NCBI RefSeq assembly: GCF_005771495.1
Contig: NZ_VAUW01000005.1
Coordinates: 62,001 to 126,000 of the forward strand
Origin: Maribacter sp. ACAM166
GTDB taxonomy: Bacteria; Bacteroidota; Bacteroidia; Flavobacteriales; Flavobacteriaceae
Direction: 5' to 3'
DNA: 64,000 bases
The position numbers were made by a program, and so were the translations under genes. The notes beneath the pieces are model-generated. The model had not been told where the DNA came from, did no database searches, and saw only the letters and a program-made list of their open reading frames with translations. Positions 36,371-44,977 of the stretch are shown piece by piece; position 1 is the first letter of the stretch, and each line of letters begins with the position of its first letter.

Positions 36371-36709
36371 ATGATTGCTATGTATTCATTATTTATTAGT
36401 GGCGCAGAAATTTTCTTCATTATGTTTATAGTGGTGATGGTTTTTGGTGCCGATAAAATTCCTGGTATCGCCAAGGGATTAGGAAAGGGTATGCGTCAGT
36501 TAAAAGATGCGACCGAAGATATCAAGCAGGAAATTCAAAAGAGTGCTGATAAGCAAGGTATTGACACAAGTTTCGTGAAGGATATCAAAAAAGATATCGA
36601 TGACATGAAAAAGGATGTTGATTCTGGTTTGGTCAAAGATGTTAAAAAACAAATTAGCGATGTAGGCAAGAACGTCAGTGATGTTGCGGGTAGTATAAAG
36701 AGAAAGTAG
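36371..36709 (+). CDS. tatA: Twin-arginine translocase subunit TatA-like
   Basis: A TatA/MttA family protein of 112 residues if started at 36371, or 109 at 36380 (MYSLF...). A short N-terminal membrane helix (AEIFFIMFIVVMVFGADKIP) is followed by the amphipathic helix GIAKGLGKGMRQLKDATEDIKQEI, the family signature. The tail has repeated DIKKDIDDMKKDV-type charged heptads. The window contains a Tat-signal M15 peptidase (24594-25325), a likely substrate class. PAP2 follows after 6 bp. Confidence 0.88.
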   Translation: MIAMYSLFISGAEIFFIMFIVVMVFGADKIPGIAKGLGKGMRQLKDATEDIKQEIQKSADKQGIDTSFVKDIKKDIDDMKKDVDSGLVKDVKKQISDVGKNVSDVAGSIKRK

Positions 36710-36715
36710 CCCCGT

Positions 36716-37291
36716 ATGTTGGATAGGGTTTTGCAATGGGATCGTGAGGCCTTTGTCTACCTAAACAGTCTTGGTATAGAACAGTACGATTTCTTTTGGT
36801 CTACTGTTACTAAATTTCCAACTTGGATTCCCTTATTTGTACTTATTATCTCTTTGTTTTTTATAAAATTCACCAAGCGTGATGCATTATCTATGATTTT
36901 GACGCTATTGCTTATGGTGTTTTTTGTGACCACCCTTACAGATTTAACGAAAGAGGTAGTGACACGATTAAGACCTAATAACGATGACGAACTTCATACG
37001 CTTATTCGTATTTTAAGGAGCCCGTCTGGATATAGCTTTTTCTCAGGGCATGCTTCATCCTCATTTTCCATAACAACGCTGGTGGTTTTATTTCTAAGGC
37101 AACATTTTAAATGGGTATACCTATTTTATATCTGGCCTATTTTATTTGTTATGAGTAGAATTTATGTCGGGGTACATTTTCCTATCGACCTTATGGTAGG
37201 TGCTTTGGTAGGTATGCTTGCCGCTTGGATATTTTATAAATTATATCAATTACTTATTTCACCCTACTTAAGGTCAACCCATCACGTATAG
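36716..37291 (+). CDS. PAP2 superfamily membrane phosphatase
   Basis: A 191-residue integral-membrane phosphatase with the three PAP2 motifs: KEVVTRLRP (residues about 80-88), FSGHASSS and SRIYVGVHFPID. Size and topology (five or six helices) fit the bacterial undecaprenyl-pyrophosphate or lipid-A/phosphatidyl phosphatase branch; the substrate cannot be chosen from sequence. Its 3' end overlaps the convergent methyltransferase gene by 38 bp. Confidence 0.88.
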   Translation: MLDRVLQWDREAFVYLNSLGIEQYDFFWSTVTKFPTWIPLFVLIISLFFIKFTKRDALSMILTLLLMVFFVTTLTDLTKEVVTRLRPNNDDELHTLIRILRSPSGYSFFSGHASSSFSITTLVVLFLRQHFKWVYLFYIWPILFVMSRIYVGVHFPIDLMVGALVGMLAAWIFYKLYQLLISPYLRSTHHV

Positions 37292-37895
37292 GTAGCAATA
37301 CGGTCTCCAATAGTGGATGCTGACTTAGCTTTTTATTGTAGTCTAAGAGTACTTTTGTTGCCGTATCCTTCGGGTCTAGAGGTTCGACCACCTTACCCGA
37401 CCACAATACATTATCTGAAAGGATTATAGAGCCCGATTTCGTTTTGGGCAGTACCTTTTCAAGATAATAATCATATTGTTTCTTTTCTGCATCAATAAAA
37501 ACAAGATCGAAAGTAACATCAAGATTAGGAATAATATCTAATGCATTTCCTATATGTTGAATGATTTGTGAGCCATATTGACTCCTGTCAAAATACGTTC
37601 GTTGAATTTGTTCTAATTCGGCATTTACATCAATGGTATGCAGTTCTCCATCTGTACGTAATCCTTCGGCCAAGCAAAGTGCAGAATACCCAGTGTAGGT
37701 TCCAATTTCAAGAATGTATTTTGGACTAATTATCTTGGATAAAAGACTGAGTACACGGCCTTGAAAATGACCGGTTAGCATACGTGGTTGAATTACTTTT
37801 AAATGGGTCTCGCGTGTTAGTTCTTGTAATAAACTTGGCTCTTCTTGTGAATTATCGGCCAAATAATTTTCTAATAGTGGCGATAGAAAATGCAT
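37254..37895 (-). CDS. O-methyltransferase (CCoAOMT-like)
   Basis: A 213-residue class I, Mg2+-type O-methyltransferase of the caffeoyl-CoA/catechol family. The SAM motif ILEIGTYTGYSALCLAEGL lies near residue 60, DVTFDLVFIDAEKKQYDYY near residue 130 gives the metal aspartate, and LSDNVLWSGKV is the usual later motif. Substrate unknown. It is convergent with PAP2 and divergent from the GNAT gene. Confidence 0.88.
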   Translation of the reverse strand: MHFLSPLLENYLADNSQEEPSLLQELTRETHLKVIQPRMLTGHFQGRVLSLLSKIISPKYILEIGTYTGYSALCLAEGLRTDGELHTIDVNAELEQIQRTYFDRSQYGSQIIQHIGNALDIIPNLDVTFDLVFIDAEKKQYDYYLEKVLPKTKSGSIILSDNVLWSGKVVEPLDPKDTATKVLLDYNKKLSQHPLLETVLLPIRDGLTLSRVK

Positions 37896-37958
37896 ACGTT
37901 TCTTTTTGCAAAAATAGGGTTTTAAGCCTTAATTTAATGCCATCTAAAAAGAAGCATA

Positions 37959-38429
37959 ATGAACACCAAAATAATACTTAGGGAAGCCATACAAGATGAT
38001 TTACCTGTACTCTTACAGCACGAGCAGGAAGTTATTAAAGCAGAGCGCCCTTTAGACCCAACGATTAAAAATGAAAAAGTAACTTACTATGATTTGCAGG
38101 GATTAATGAGTAACTCCAAAGCAATGGTACTGGTCGCTTGTGATGGAGATAAGATAGTAGCTACGGGTTACGCCTTGGAAAAAGCTGCACGGCATTATTT
38201 GGATCATGATGCGTATGCGTATTTAGGTTTTATGTATACTGACCCAGCATATAGAGGGAGAGGTATTAATGGAGATATCATAGGTAGTTTGAAGAAATGG
38301 GCTAACGCTCTTGGGTTGGTTGAATTACGGCTAACCGTATATAGTGAGAATGAACCTGCCTTACGCGCCTATAAAAAAGTGGGTTTTAAAAATCATATGG
38401 TAGAAATGCGTTTACGAACCAAGCCTTAG
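37959..38429 (+). CDS. GNAT family N-acetyltransferase
   Basis: A 156-residue single-domain GNAT protein. The acetyl-CoA loop is in DPAYRGRGINGDIIGSLKKWA (R/Q-X-X-G-X-G/A form RGRGING) and the following beta-5 region reads VELRLTVYSENEPALRAYKKVGFK. The substrate cannot be deduced. Divergent from the O-methyltransferase gene, and 65 bp upstream of kynU. Confidence 0.88.
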   Translation: MNTKIILREAIQDDLPVLLQHEQEVIKAERPLDPTIKNEKVTYYDLQGLMSNSKAMVLVACDGDKIVATGYALEKAARHYLDHDAYAYLGFMYTDPAYRGRGINGDIIGSLKKWANALGLVELRLTVYSENEPALRAYKKVGFKNHMVEMRLRTKP

Positions 38430-38494
38430 TATTCTATTATTCATCGTGGTACTTTAGTTTAAGGGCTTATGATTACTTTTATATAAAATTAGTT

Positions 38495-39763
38495 ATGGAA
38501 TTTAAAAATACATTGGAGTTTGCACAATCGCTAGATGCAACCGACACGTTAAGATCTTATAGAGATGAGTTTATTTTTCCTAAAATTAACGGAAAAGAGG
38601 TTATCTATTTTACAGGAAATTCGTTAGGGCTGCAACCAAAACGTACGAAGGGTTTTGTAGATGAGGTAATGAAAGATTGGGCAGAACTGGCCGTTGAGGG
38701 TCATTTCTACGCTGAAAAACCTTGGTGGGATTACCATGAGCGGTTAGCCGAACCGTTGGCTAAAGTTGTAGGGGCGTTACCAGAAGAAGTTTCGGTAATG
38801 AATACCTTAACGGTTAACCTCCACTTACTTATGGTTTCGTTTTATAGGCCGACAACTACTCGGTTTAAAATTATCTGCGAAGAAAAAGCCTTCCCTAGCG
38901 ATCAATACATGTTTCAGAGTCAAGTACGATTTCATGGGTTAGACCCAAATGAAACGATTGTAGAGGTAAAGAAACGCGATGGAGAGCACCATTGGAGAAC
39001 TGAAGATATACTTAAAAAAATAGAAGAAGTAGGAGATGAACTTGCCTTGGTTTTAATTGGAGGTGTTAATTATTATAATGGTCAGGTTATGGACATGGAA
39101 GCCATTACCAAAGCAGGAAAATTGGCGGGAGCCATGGTTGGTTGGGATTTGGCACATGCGGTTGGTAATGTAGAATTGAAATTGCATGATTGGAATGCCG
39201 ATTTCGCATCATGGTGTAGTTACAAATACATGAACAGTGGCCCTGGCAATGCATCAGGGATTTATGTACATAAGAAGTACCTGAACAAAAAAGATATTCC
39301 AAGGTTTGAAGGTTGGTGGGGAACAAAAAAGGACACTCGCTTTTTAATGAAACCCGAATTTGAACCCATGGAAAATGCAGATGCTTGGCAAATTAGTAAT
39401 GCGCCTATATTATCCGTTGCTCCTTATTTAGCATCCTTAACAATGTTCGAGGAAGTAGGAATGCCGGCCTTGATTGAAAAGAGAATTAAAATTGTTTCTT
39501 ACTTAGAGTTTATTCTTCATGAGATTGATACCGAGGTAGATAGTTCGTTCGAGATTATTACACCTAAAGATCGTGGTTGTCAATTATCTGTTTTTCTGCA
39601 TGGACAAGGAAAATCTTTGTTTAATTATTTAATGGAAAATGGTGTAATTACCGATTGGCGCGAACCTAATGTCATACGTTTGGCACCAGCACCTTTTTAC
39701 TCCTCGTATGAAGATATGTATCGATTCGGACAACTATTGAAAGCAGGTATTATGGTAAAGTAA
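38495..39763 (+). CDS. kynU: Kynureninase
   Basis: A 422-residue PLP enzyme cleaving kynurenine or 3-hydroxykynurenine to alanine and (3-hydroxy)anthranilate. Visible landmarks are GNSLGLQPKRT, the cofactor segment VMNTLTVNLHLLM, VGWDLAHAVGNVELKLHDW, and the PLP lysine context WCSYKYMNSGPG near residue 250. Length matches the family. Kynurenine 3-monooxygenase is encoded 9 kb downstream on the same strand, so 3-hydroxykynurenine is the likely substrate. No haaO or quinolinate gene is in this window. Confidence 0.95.
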   Translation: MEFKNTLEFAQSLDATDTLRSYRDEFIFPKINGKEVIYFTGNSLGLQPKRTKGFVDEVMKDWAELAVEGHFYAEKPWWDYHERLAEPLAKVVGALPEEVSVMNTLTVNLHLLMVSFYRPTTTRFKIICEEKAFPSDQYMFQSQVRFHGLDPNETIVEVKKRDGEHHWRTEDILKKIEEVGDELALVLIGGVNYYNGQVMDMEAITKAGKLAGAMVGWDLAHAVGNVELKLHDWNADFASWCSYKYMNSGPGNASGIYVHKKYLNKKDIPRFEGWWGTKKDTRFLMKPEFEPMENADAWQISNAPILSVAPYLASLTMFEEVGMPALIEKRIKIVSYLEFILHEIDTEVDSSFEIITPKDRGCQLSVFLHGQGKSLFNYLMENGVITDWREPNVIRLAPAPFYSSYEDMYRFGQLLKAGIMVK

Positions 39764-39873
39764 ATGATGGATGAGGCAAAGAACAACGTATGAAGTATTC
39801 GCCGACATTTATGTGATTCCAACAATCAACAAACCTTTTGCTGATTTAAGCCGAAGTAAATAACCAATTTTAA

Positions 39874-41034
39874 ATGAAATCCTTAAAGCTAATTTTAGGT
39901 AATGCGCGTTATTTCGGGCCCTCTTGGGTTTTCGCTAGTATAAATATTCTTTTTGGTACATGGGCAATTTACATCCCAACCGTAAAAGAAGCGTTAGATA
40001 TTAGTAAGTCAGAATTAGGTCTTGCTATTTTTTTTCTGGCTTTAGGGGTGTTCTGTATTTTTCCGTTTGCATCTACCATAATTAATAGAGTAGGAGTCGG
40101 TAAAGCAACATTTTATGGAGTAGTACTAAGTTGTGCAGCTGCCATGTTGCCGTTATTGGCCACAAATTATTATGTTTTGATGGGAGCCCTTTTTCTTTTC
40201 GGCGCTGCAAACGGTATTACTGATATTTCTATGAATACTTTGGTTACCGAAATAGAAAAAAAGGACAAGGTAAAGTTTATGGCTGCCTCACATGGCTTTT
40301 TTAGCCTAGGAGGCGTTTTGGCTGGAATGGGTAGTTTTTTGATTGGTCCGTTATCCAACCCTGTACTGCACATGTCATGCGCTGTGCTATTGGTTCTTAT
40401 AGTTAATTTTAAATTTCGAAACCAGTTTTTTTCGGAGACTGCTGAAGTACAAGAAAAGGAACCCTTTACCCTACGGCTATTTAAGCCACTTTTAGTTTTA
40501 GGTCTAATATCTTTTGTTGCTATGGGTAGCGAGGGGGCTATAGTAGATTGGAGCGGACTCTATTTAAAGGAAATCACTATGGCGCCAGAAGCGTTATGGG
40601 GCACAGGTTTTTTGGCATTTCAGGTGACCATGACACTTGGTCGGTTTTTGGGTGATGGGTTTAGTGAGAAGATTGGTTCTATAAAAATGGTTACCCTAGG
40701 TACTGTATTGGCAATAGTTGGCTATGTATTAGTGCTGACTACCGACACTTATTTAAGTATTTTTGGGTTTGCTCTGAATGGATTAGGATTTTCGGTTATG
40801 GTACCGGAAGTATTTCGAATTGGAGGAAATGTAAAAGGTGTAGATTCTTCGAAAGGAATAGCATTTATTGCTGGTTCTGGTTACGCTGGGTTTTTATGTG
40901 CTCCACCTATTTTAGGATTTTTAGCAGAAAATTATAGCCTTACTCGAAGTTTTGTAGTGCTTCTTGCATGTGGATTTTTAATACTCCTATTTACATTTTT
41001 GTTGAAAAAGAAAAAGGCGCAAGACGGAGGTTAA
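39874..41034 (+). CDS. Major facilitator superfamily transporter
   Basis: A 386-residue MFS permease with about 12 membrane helices. The N-terminal half carries a FGAANGITDISMNTLVTEIE segment and MAASHGFFSLGGVLAG, which is typical of the YbjJ/FucP-like branch; a GRFLGDGFSEKIG loop links the halves. Substrate unknown. It follows kynU after 110 bp with no terminator seen, so kynurenine-pathway metabolites are one possibility, but this is weak. Confidence 0.85.
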   Translation: MKSLKLILGNARYFGPSWVFASINILFGTWAIYIPTVKEALDISKSELGLAIFFLALGVFCIFPFASTIINRVGVGKATFYGVVLSCAAAMLPLLATNYYVLMGALFLFGAANGITDISMNTLVTEIEKKDKVKFMAASHGFFSLGGVLAGMGSFLIGPLSNPVLHMSCAVLLVLIVNFKFRNQFFSETAEVQEKEPFTLRLFKPLLVLGLISFVAMGSEGAIVDWSGLYLKEITMAPEALWGTGFLAFQVTMTLGRFLGDGFSEKIGSIKMVTLGTVLAIVGYVLVLTTDTYLSIFGFALNGLGFSVMVPEVFRIGGNVKGVDSSKGIAFIAGSGYAGFLCAPPILGFLAENYSLTRSFVVLLACGFLILLFTFLLKKKKAQDGG

Positions 41035-41045
41035 ACCATCCCGAT

Positions 41046-42212
41046 TTAGTTTTTAATATTACTTCTAACTTTAAATCCGTTTGCTGGGTTTTGCACATTT
41101 TTAATAAAATTCAACATTTCATCTGTTTGTAACAATTGGTTTTGTGTATTCCAATAATCGGTATTATAAGGATATTTGATTTTAAATATGTCTTTGCTAC
41201 TGCTAACATTTTTTTTAACCTTAAAATCACCTTCATTTTCGGTTGTTGTCATGATGTAGGTAACATCATAAAATGAAGTATAAGATTTGGTCTCATCTGT
41301 TTGCTCGATTTTCGAAGTTAGTTTGGAAGATGCGATAAAATATTTTTTACTTTTTGGTAATTTAGCAAGTGATATTTCTCTTTCTGATGATATAGTTCTA
41401 TACCTACTATTTCCGCTTTCCTGAAATGGAGCGTTTTTGGTTTCAGTAATTAAATGAAAGCGCTCAATAGCGTTGTTTTCTGCATTTACGATATATTCCC
41501 CAAAAGTGTTTTCGGTTTTAATATGTGGTAGCGTTTTAAAGCTAAGTTTAATTTTACTTCCATGATCAAATGAAGACTCAGATAATTCAAAATCATCTCC
41601 AGTAGCATTCATCGGAGTTAAATTCAAGAATACTTTATGGAACGTAAAGAATTTAAAATAGTTGTCTTTATTATCATGTATCAATCCTACTTTACGCCTG
41701 TTAGTTAATTCTACGGTATAATCTTTTTTATCAAGTTTAATTTCTTACGTATATAAAAGCGTTTTTCGTTTCAATTTACCTTGTATATCCTGTATTCTTG
41801 TGATTTCACCATTATACCTTAAAACTCCTCTCAATAAAAACTTTTCTTTATAAGGGTACAATGCGTAATTAGATTTTATAGAATCCTTTACTTTTTGCCA
41901 GAGTGTTTTTTCGTTGGTAACGGTAACCTCATTTAATTCTAAAACACTTTTTTGCAGGTAAATGGTATCACTTACTTTTTGAAAAGAAGTGCTACGTTTA
42001 TCATAGCCAGGCCTATAAATAGTGATAGAATCTGAAGTGGAAGAAAATAGAAAACGCCCATCCGCATTAGTCATTGTATGTTCCGTTCCATTATAGATAC
42101 CAACAAATTCCATAGGAGATTTATCCGCCTCAACCAAAACAATACCGCTCCGTCTATTTTGTGAGTAGGTGAAAATTGAAAATAAGAGTAGAATACAAAA
42201 GTGAGGTTTCAT
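41046..42212 (-). pseudogene. Carboxypeptidase-regulatory-like gene interrupted by an in-frame TAA
   Basis: Two neighbouring ORFs on the minus strand are in the same frame, separated only by a TAA at 41745-41747. Reading through it gives one protein of 388 residues: a signal peptide (MKPHFCILLLFSIFTYSQ), a CarboxypepD_reg-like sandwich with the ELNEVTVTNE linker, then LLYT[stop]EIKLDKKDYTVELTNRR and 200 more coding-like residues. Between the stop and the next weak start (TTG at 41684) there is no other stop. It is therefore a nonsense-mutated gene, or a stop that is recoded. Confidence 0.75.
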
Positions 42213-42256
42213 CGTGTCGGTTGCGTTGTATTTGAATTATCAAACACTTTACCGAC

Positions 42257-42937
42257 TTATTCCACTTCAACCCCAGAAAAGTATAATGAAAAGTCAGTGT
42301 CAGGTCTTTTGTGCATCATCCCGATTTTTAAACCGTTTAAATTCTTATAATCTTCCCAACTTGTCGCCATATTTGGTTCTGTCTGGTTTTCTTTTCTATA
42401 CACCCATTCTTTAATAATATAGTCGTCACCAAAATAATAATCGTAAGCATCACCAGGTGTATAACCACCATCATTGGCATAGACCGTTGTTAACTTATGC
42501 ATCGGTGTTTTGCTTATAGGAGCTTCTACATTTTCTGTATGTTCATACGTAAAACTGGCTTGGTCCCAAACTAATTGATAAGGTGCCAATAACCAAAATT
42601 TATCATTTACAAAACCACCATCCGTACCAGCCATAGCACTATCTACTGCTTTTCTATTGTAGGTGATTGTGTCTTGTCTTGTCATCATGGTGACATCGTT
42701 AGAGCCTGTTTTCCATAACCAAGTACGTTCAAAATGCGAAGAATCTTGGTCTACATTAAACGTGAATTTTATACTTGAAATATTTCTCCAGTTTTCGTAA
42801 CCATGGGCATTTGCAATTTTCTCTAAAACAGTTAATTTCTTTGCTGCAGTAGTTTTCGTTTCAGGTTGTTTTTTATCGATTTTACAACTAGTAGCGAGCG
42901 TTAAGATACAAAGGGAAAGAAGAAGTATATTTTTCAT
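42257..42937 (-). CDS. Lipoprotein of unknown function
   Basis: A 226-residue lipoprotein; the signal peptide MKNILLLSLCILTLATSC ends in a lipobox with Cys18. The mature part has no named domain I can recognise; it is rich in Trp, Tyr and Asp and predicted beta, with pieces such as DYYFGDDYIIKEWVYRK and SWEDYKNLNGLKIGMM, resembling flavobacterial outer-membrane lipoproteins that carry a LolA/DUF-type half-barrel. I start at ATG 42937 rather than 42958 for the signal peptide. The interrupted gene follows 45 bp downstream. Confidence 0.8.
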   Translation of the reverse strand: MKNILLLSLCILTLATSCKIDKKQPETKTTAAKKLTVLEKIANAHGYENWRNISSIKFTFNVDQDSSHFERTWLWKTGSNDVTMMTRQDTITYNRKAVDSAMAGTDGGFVNDKFWLLAPYQLVWDQASFTYEHTENVEAPISKTPMHKLTTVYANDGGYTPGDAYDYYFGDDYIIKEWVYRKENQTEPNMATSWEDYKNLNGLKIGMMHKRPDTDFSLYFSGVEVE

Positions 42938-43553
42938 TTTTAGTTCAATTATATCCAAATATATTAATTACCGAATCTTTAACCTATTTTTATTTTTTGT
43001 AAACAATCAATAGTAGTGACTTTTCCGAAAAGGTTTTGTTTTATACTAATCGGAAATCAATTCAGTAAGAAATCGACTTCCAAAAGTGCTCACGATAATT
43101 CCGCCGGAGGAAAAATCAACTGTCTTATTAAGACACCAGCATAGATCTTTTATTAAATTTTACGGGAATGTGTTGTTTTGCTTGATTATCATTTTTACGT
43201 GTACTACTACGTTTAGTCAAGCGGGCGTATATAGCAAAAGTTTCACCTTTGTACGTGGAGCATTTTTGTTGGTAACTGTATTGGCTTTATGAAAAAAAGA
43301 GGTGGTAAGAGATTTATTGAGAACCATTACTACTAGAATAATATATGAAGTAGGGCGTAAGTTGAGAATTGGATAACTACGAAGAACCGTGGAGGGAGTA
43401 GGTCATTATAAAGACAAAAACGGGCAAAGTAGTCATCCAAATAAAAAAGTTTGTTGATAAAATCGTATTGGTTTAGGAATCATTATAAGCTTTACAAAAT
43501 TTGTATTTTTAGGGATATGAAACATGATGTAAATTCCGTTGGTTCATGCCGTA
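42938..43553. other. Gene-poor region before clpP
   Basis: About 600 bp with no convincing gene. A GTG at 43168 opens a 40-codon frame, LFCLIIIFTCTTTFSQ, that looks like a signal peptide ending at TTFSQ, but it stops at 43292. Downstream, short open stretches exist in other frames (for example GHYKDKNGQSSH near 43410). This could be a decayed secreted-protein gene, weakly supported. Confidence 0.35.
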
Positions 43554-43582
43554 TTTGTTTACCAATAAATTCCTTAATTTTG
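43554..43582 (+). promoter_or_regulatory. clpP promoter
   Basis: TTTG at 43554-43557, a 17-bp spacer and TAATTTTG at 43575-43582 match the flavobacterial sigma-A consensus (TTTG / TAnnTTTG). It lies 23 bp before the clpP ATG. Confidence 0.7.
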
Positions 43583-43605
43583 TTAGAGATAAATAAACTT
43601 AAAAT

Positions 43606-44154
43606 ATGAGTGCTAAAAAAGGAAAAGTTCAGGAAGCCATAGATGAGAAAATGTTGGAAGAAAGAAAAGTATTCCTATGGGGTATGGTTGATGACGATTC
43701 TGCAAAACATGTAATTGATCGGTTATTGTATCTAGATATGCAAAACAGTAAAGAAATTCAGCTTTATATAAATAGTCCTGGTGGTTATGTTACTTCTGGT
43801 TTCGCGATGTATGATACTATAAAATCTTTGAAAAGTCCGGTTTCAACAATTTGTACAGGTTTGGCCGCATCAATGGGTTCTATATTATTATCCGTAGGTA
43901 AAAAAGGAAGAAGGTTCATTCAGCCACATGCACAGGTGATGATTCACCAGCCAAGTGGTGGCGCAAGAGGCCAAGCTTCTAATATAGAAATACAGGCAAG
44001 AGAAATAATCAAAACTAAAGAACTTAGTGCGCAAATTTTGGCAGATAATTGTGGACAAAAATTTGAGAAGGTCTTAAAAGATTTTGATAGGGATTATTGG
44101 ATGAATGCAACAGAATCCATTGAGTATGGAATTGTAGATGGAATTTTGGAATAA
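43606..44154 (+). CDS. clpP: ATP-dependent Clp protease proteolytic subunit
   Basis: A 182-residue ClpP-type serine peptidase. The triad is complete: Ser89 (LAASMGSIL), His114 (MIHQPSGG) and Asp163 (DRDYWM). The substrate-cleft NSPGG (residues 56-60) is also normal. It is about 15-40 residues shorter than the usual housekeeping ClpP and not next to tig or clpX, so it is probably a second, stand-alone ClpP. Promoter and terminator on either side make it a single-gene unit. Confidence 0.92.
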   Translation: MSAKKGKVQEAIDEKMLEERKVFLWGMVDDDSAKHVIDRLLYLDMQNSKEIQLYINSPGGYVTSGFAMYDTIKSLKSPVSTICTGLAASMGSILLSVGKKGRRFIQPHAQVMIHQPSGGARGQASNIEIQAREIIKTKELSAQILADNCGQKFEKVLKDFDRDYWMNATESIEYGIVDGILE

Positions 44155-44176
44155 ATTCTGGATAACAACGTAAAAC

Positions 44177-44211
44177 AAAAAGTCCTTTACATTCTTGTAA
44201 AGGACTTTTTT
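44177..44211 (+). terminator. clpP terminator
   Basis: The stem AAAGTCCTTTAC / GTAAAGGACTTT with a 6-nt loop then a T run, 23 bp after the stop. The core 9-bp stem is identical to that after trkH. Confidence 0.85.
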
Positions 44212-44284
44212 ATGGTTGGCTATTACTAGCTTATTTTAATGCCAAGATTTATTTTTTAATTTGAAGGATTGGGAACCTCATTCT

Positions 44285-44763
44285 TCAATTCAATTTAAGC
44301 TCTTCTGGAGTACAATCTTCTTTGTTGCTATATTTATTTACCGAAGTACGTTTACCAAAACGTATATGACCGTCTGAACTAAAAAACAACTGTCTTTTTT
44401 CGTTAATAAATAGGAACAATTCATTTTCTTGGGTATTCACAAGCAGTCCAGTACTCTTTATTGTTTGAATACCGCCTAGCTTATGTATTTCAGTATTGTA
44501 ACTATCTGCGTCATCATAACTGCTGGGTTAATCGGAAGTAAAATAAACTCTAGTTCTAGCCCGAATTACAAATGGGTGACCGATAGAATAATAACCCCAT
44601 ATTTGTTTTTAGGGCACTATGCTCTACCCATTCCCTTTCAAGATATTGGTCAGCATAAATTTTTAGGTTTATTACGTTAGATACACCGTAACCTTCTTTT
44701 ATCGTTGGTCGATATGGTGTTCAAAAACCAATATAAATGGGTGTTTTAAATGTGCTTAGAAAA
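44285..44763 (-). pseudogene. Decayed gene with several frameshifts and an in-frame stop
   Basis: Three minus-strand frames give coding-like, stop-free stretches in order. A first at about 44740-44699 reads HPFILVFEHHIDQR, the next (44720-44559) INLKIYADQYLEREWVEH to FYRSPICN, the last (44527-44288) SSYDDADSYNTEIHKLGG to KEDCTPEELKLN, ending at TGA 44285. None has an ATG at a suitable place. Together they suggest one gene of about 150-170 codons with at least two frameshifts and a TAA at 44528-44530. Family not recognised. Confidence 0.5.
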
Positions 44764-44977
44764 GAATGTATTACCCAAATATTATGCGATTTTAGTCTAA
44801 AAACAGTGGTAAAACTAGTCTAAATTTTAAGTTTTGAATACTTAGTTTGAGTAAAACAAAAACACCTTTTCATAGTCATGAAGAGGTGTTTTCTATAGAT
44901 AGACACTCTGGCGGAAAGTTCACTTTAGTTATGTTTCATAAGCATATATTAGATCATTTGTACATATTAAATTAGTA

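Noticed and set aside
43086..43292. 68-codon GTG-started ORF
   Set aside because: Only its second half resembles a signal peptide, the N-terminal part is not coding-like, and it ends at once after the hydrophobic stretch; kept only as a weak note on the intergenic region.
44483..44680. 65-codon plus-strand ORF with a hydrophobic start
   Set aside because: Antisense to the decayed minus-strand gene, whose frames fit coding sequence better.
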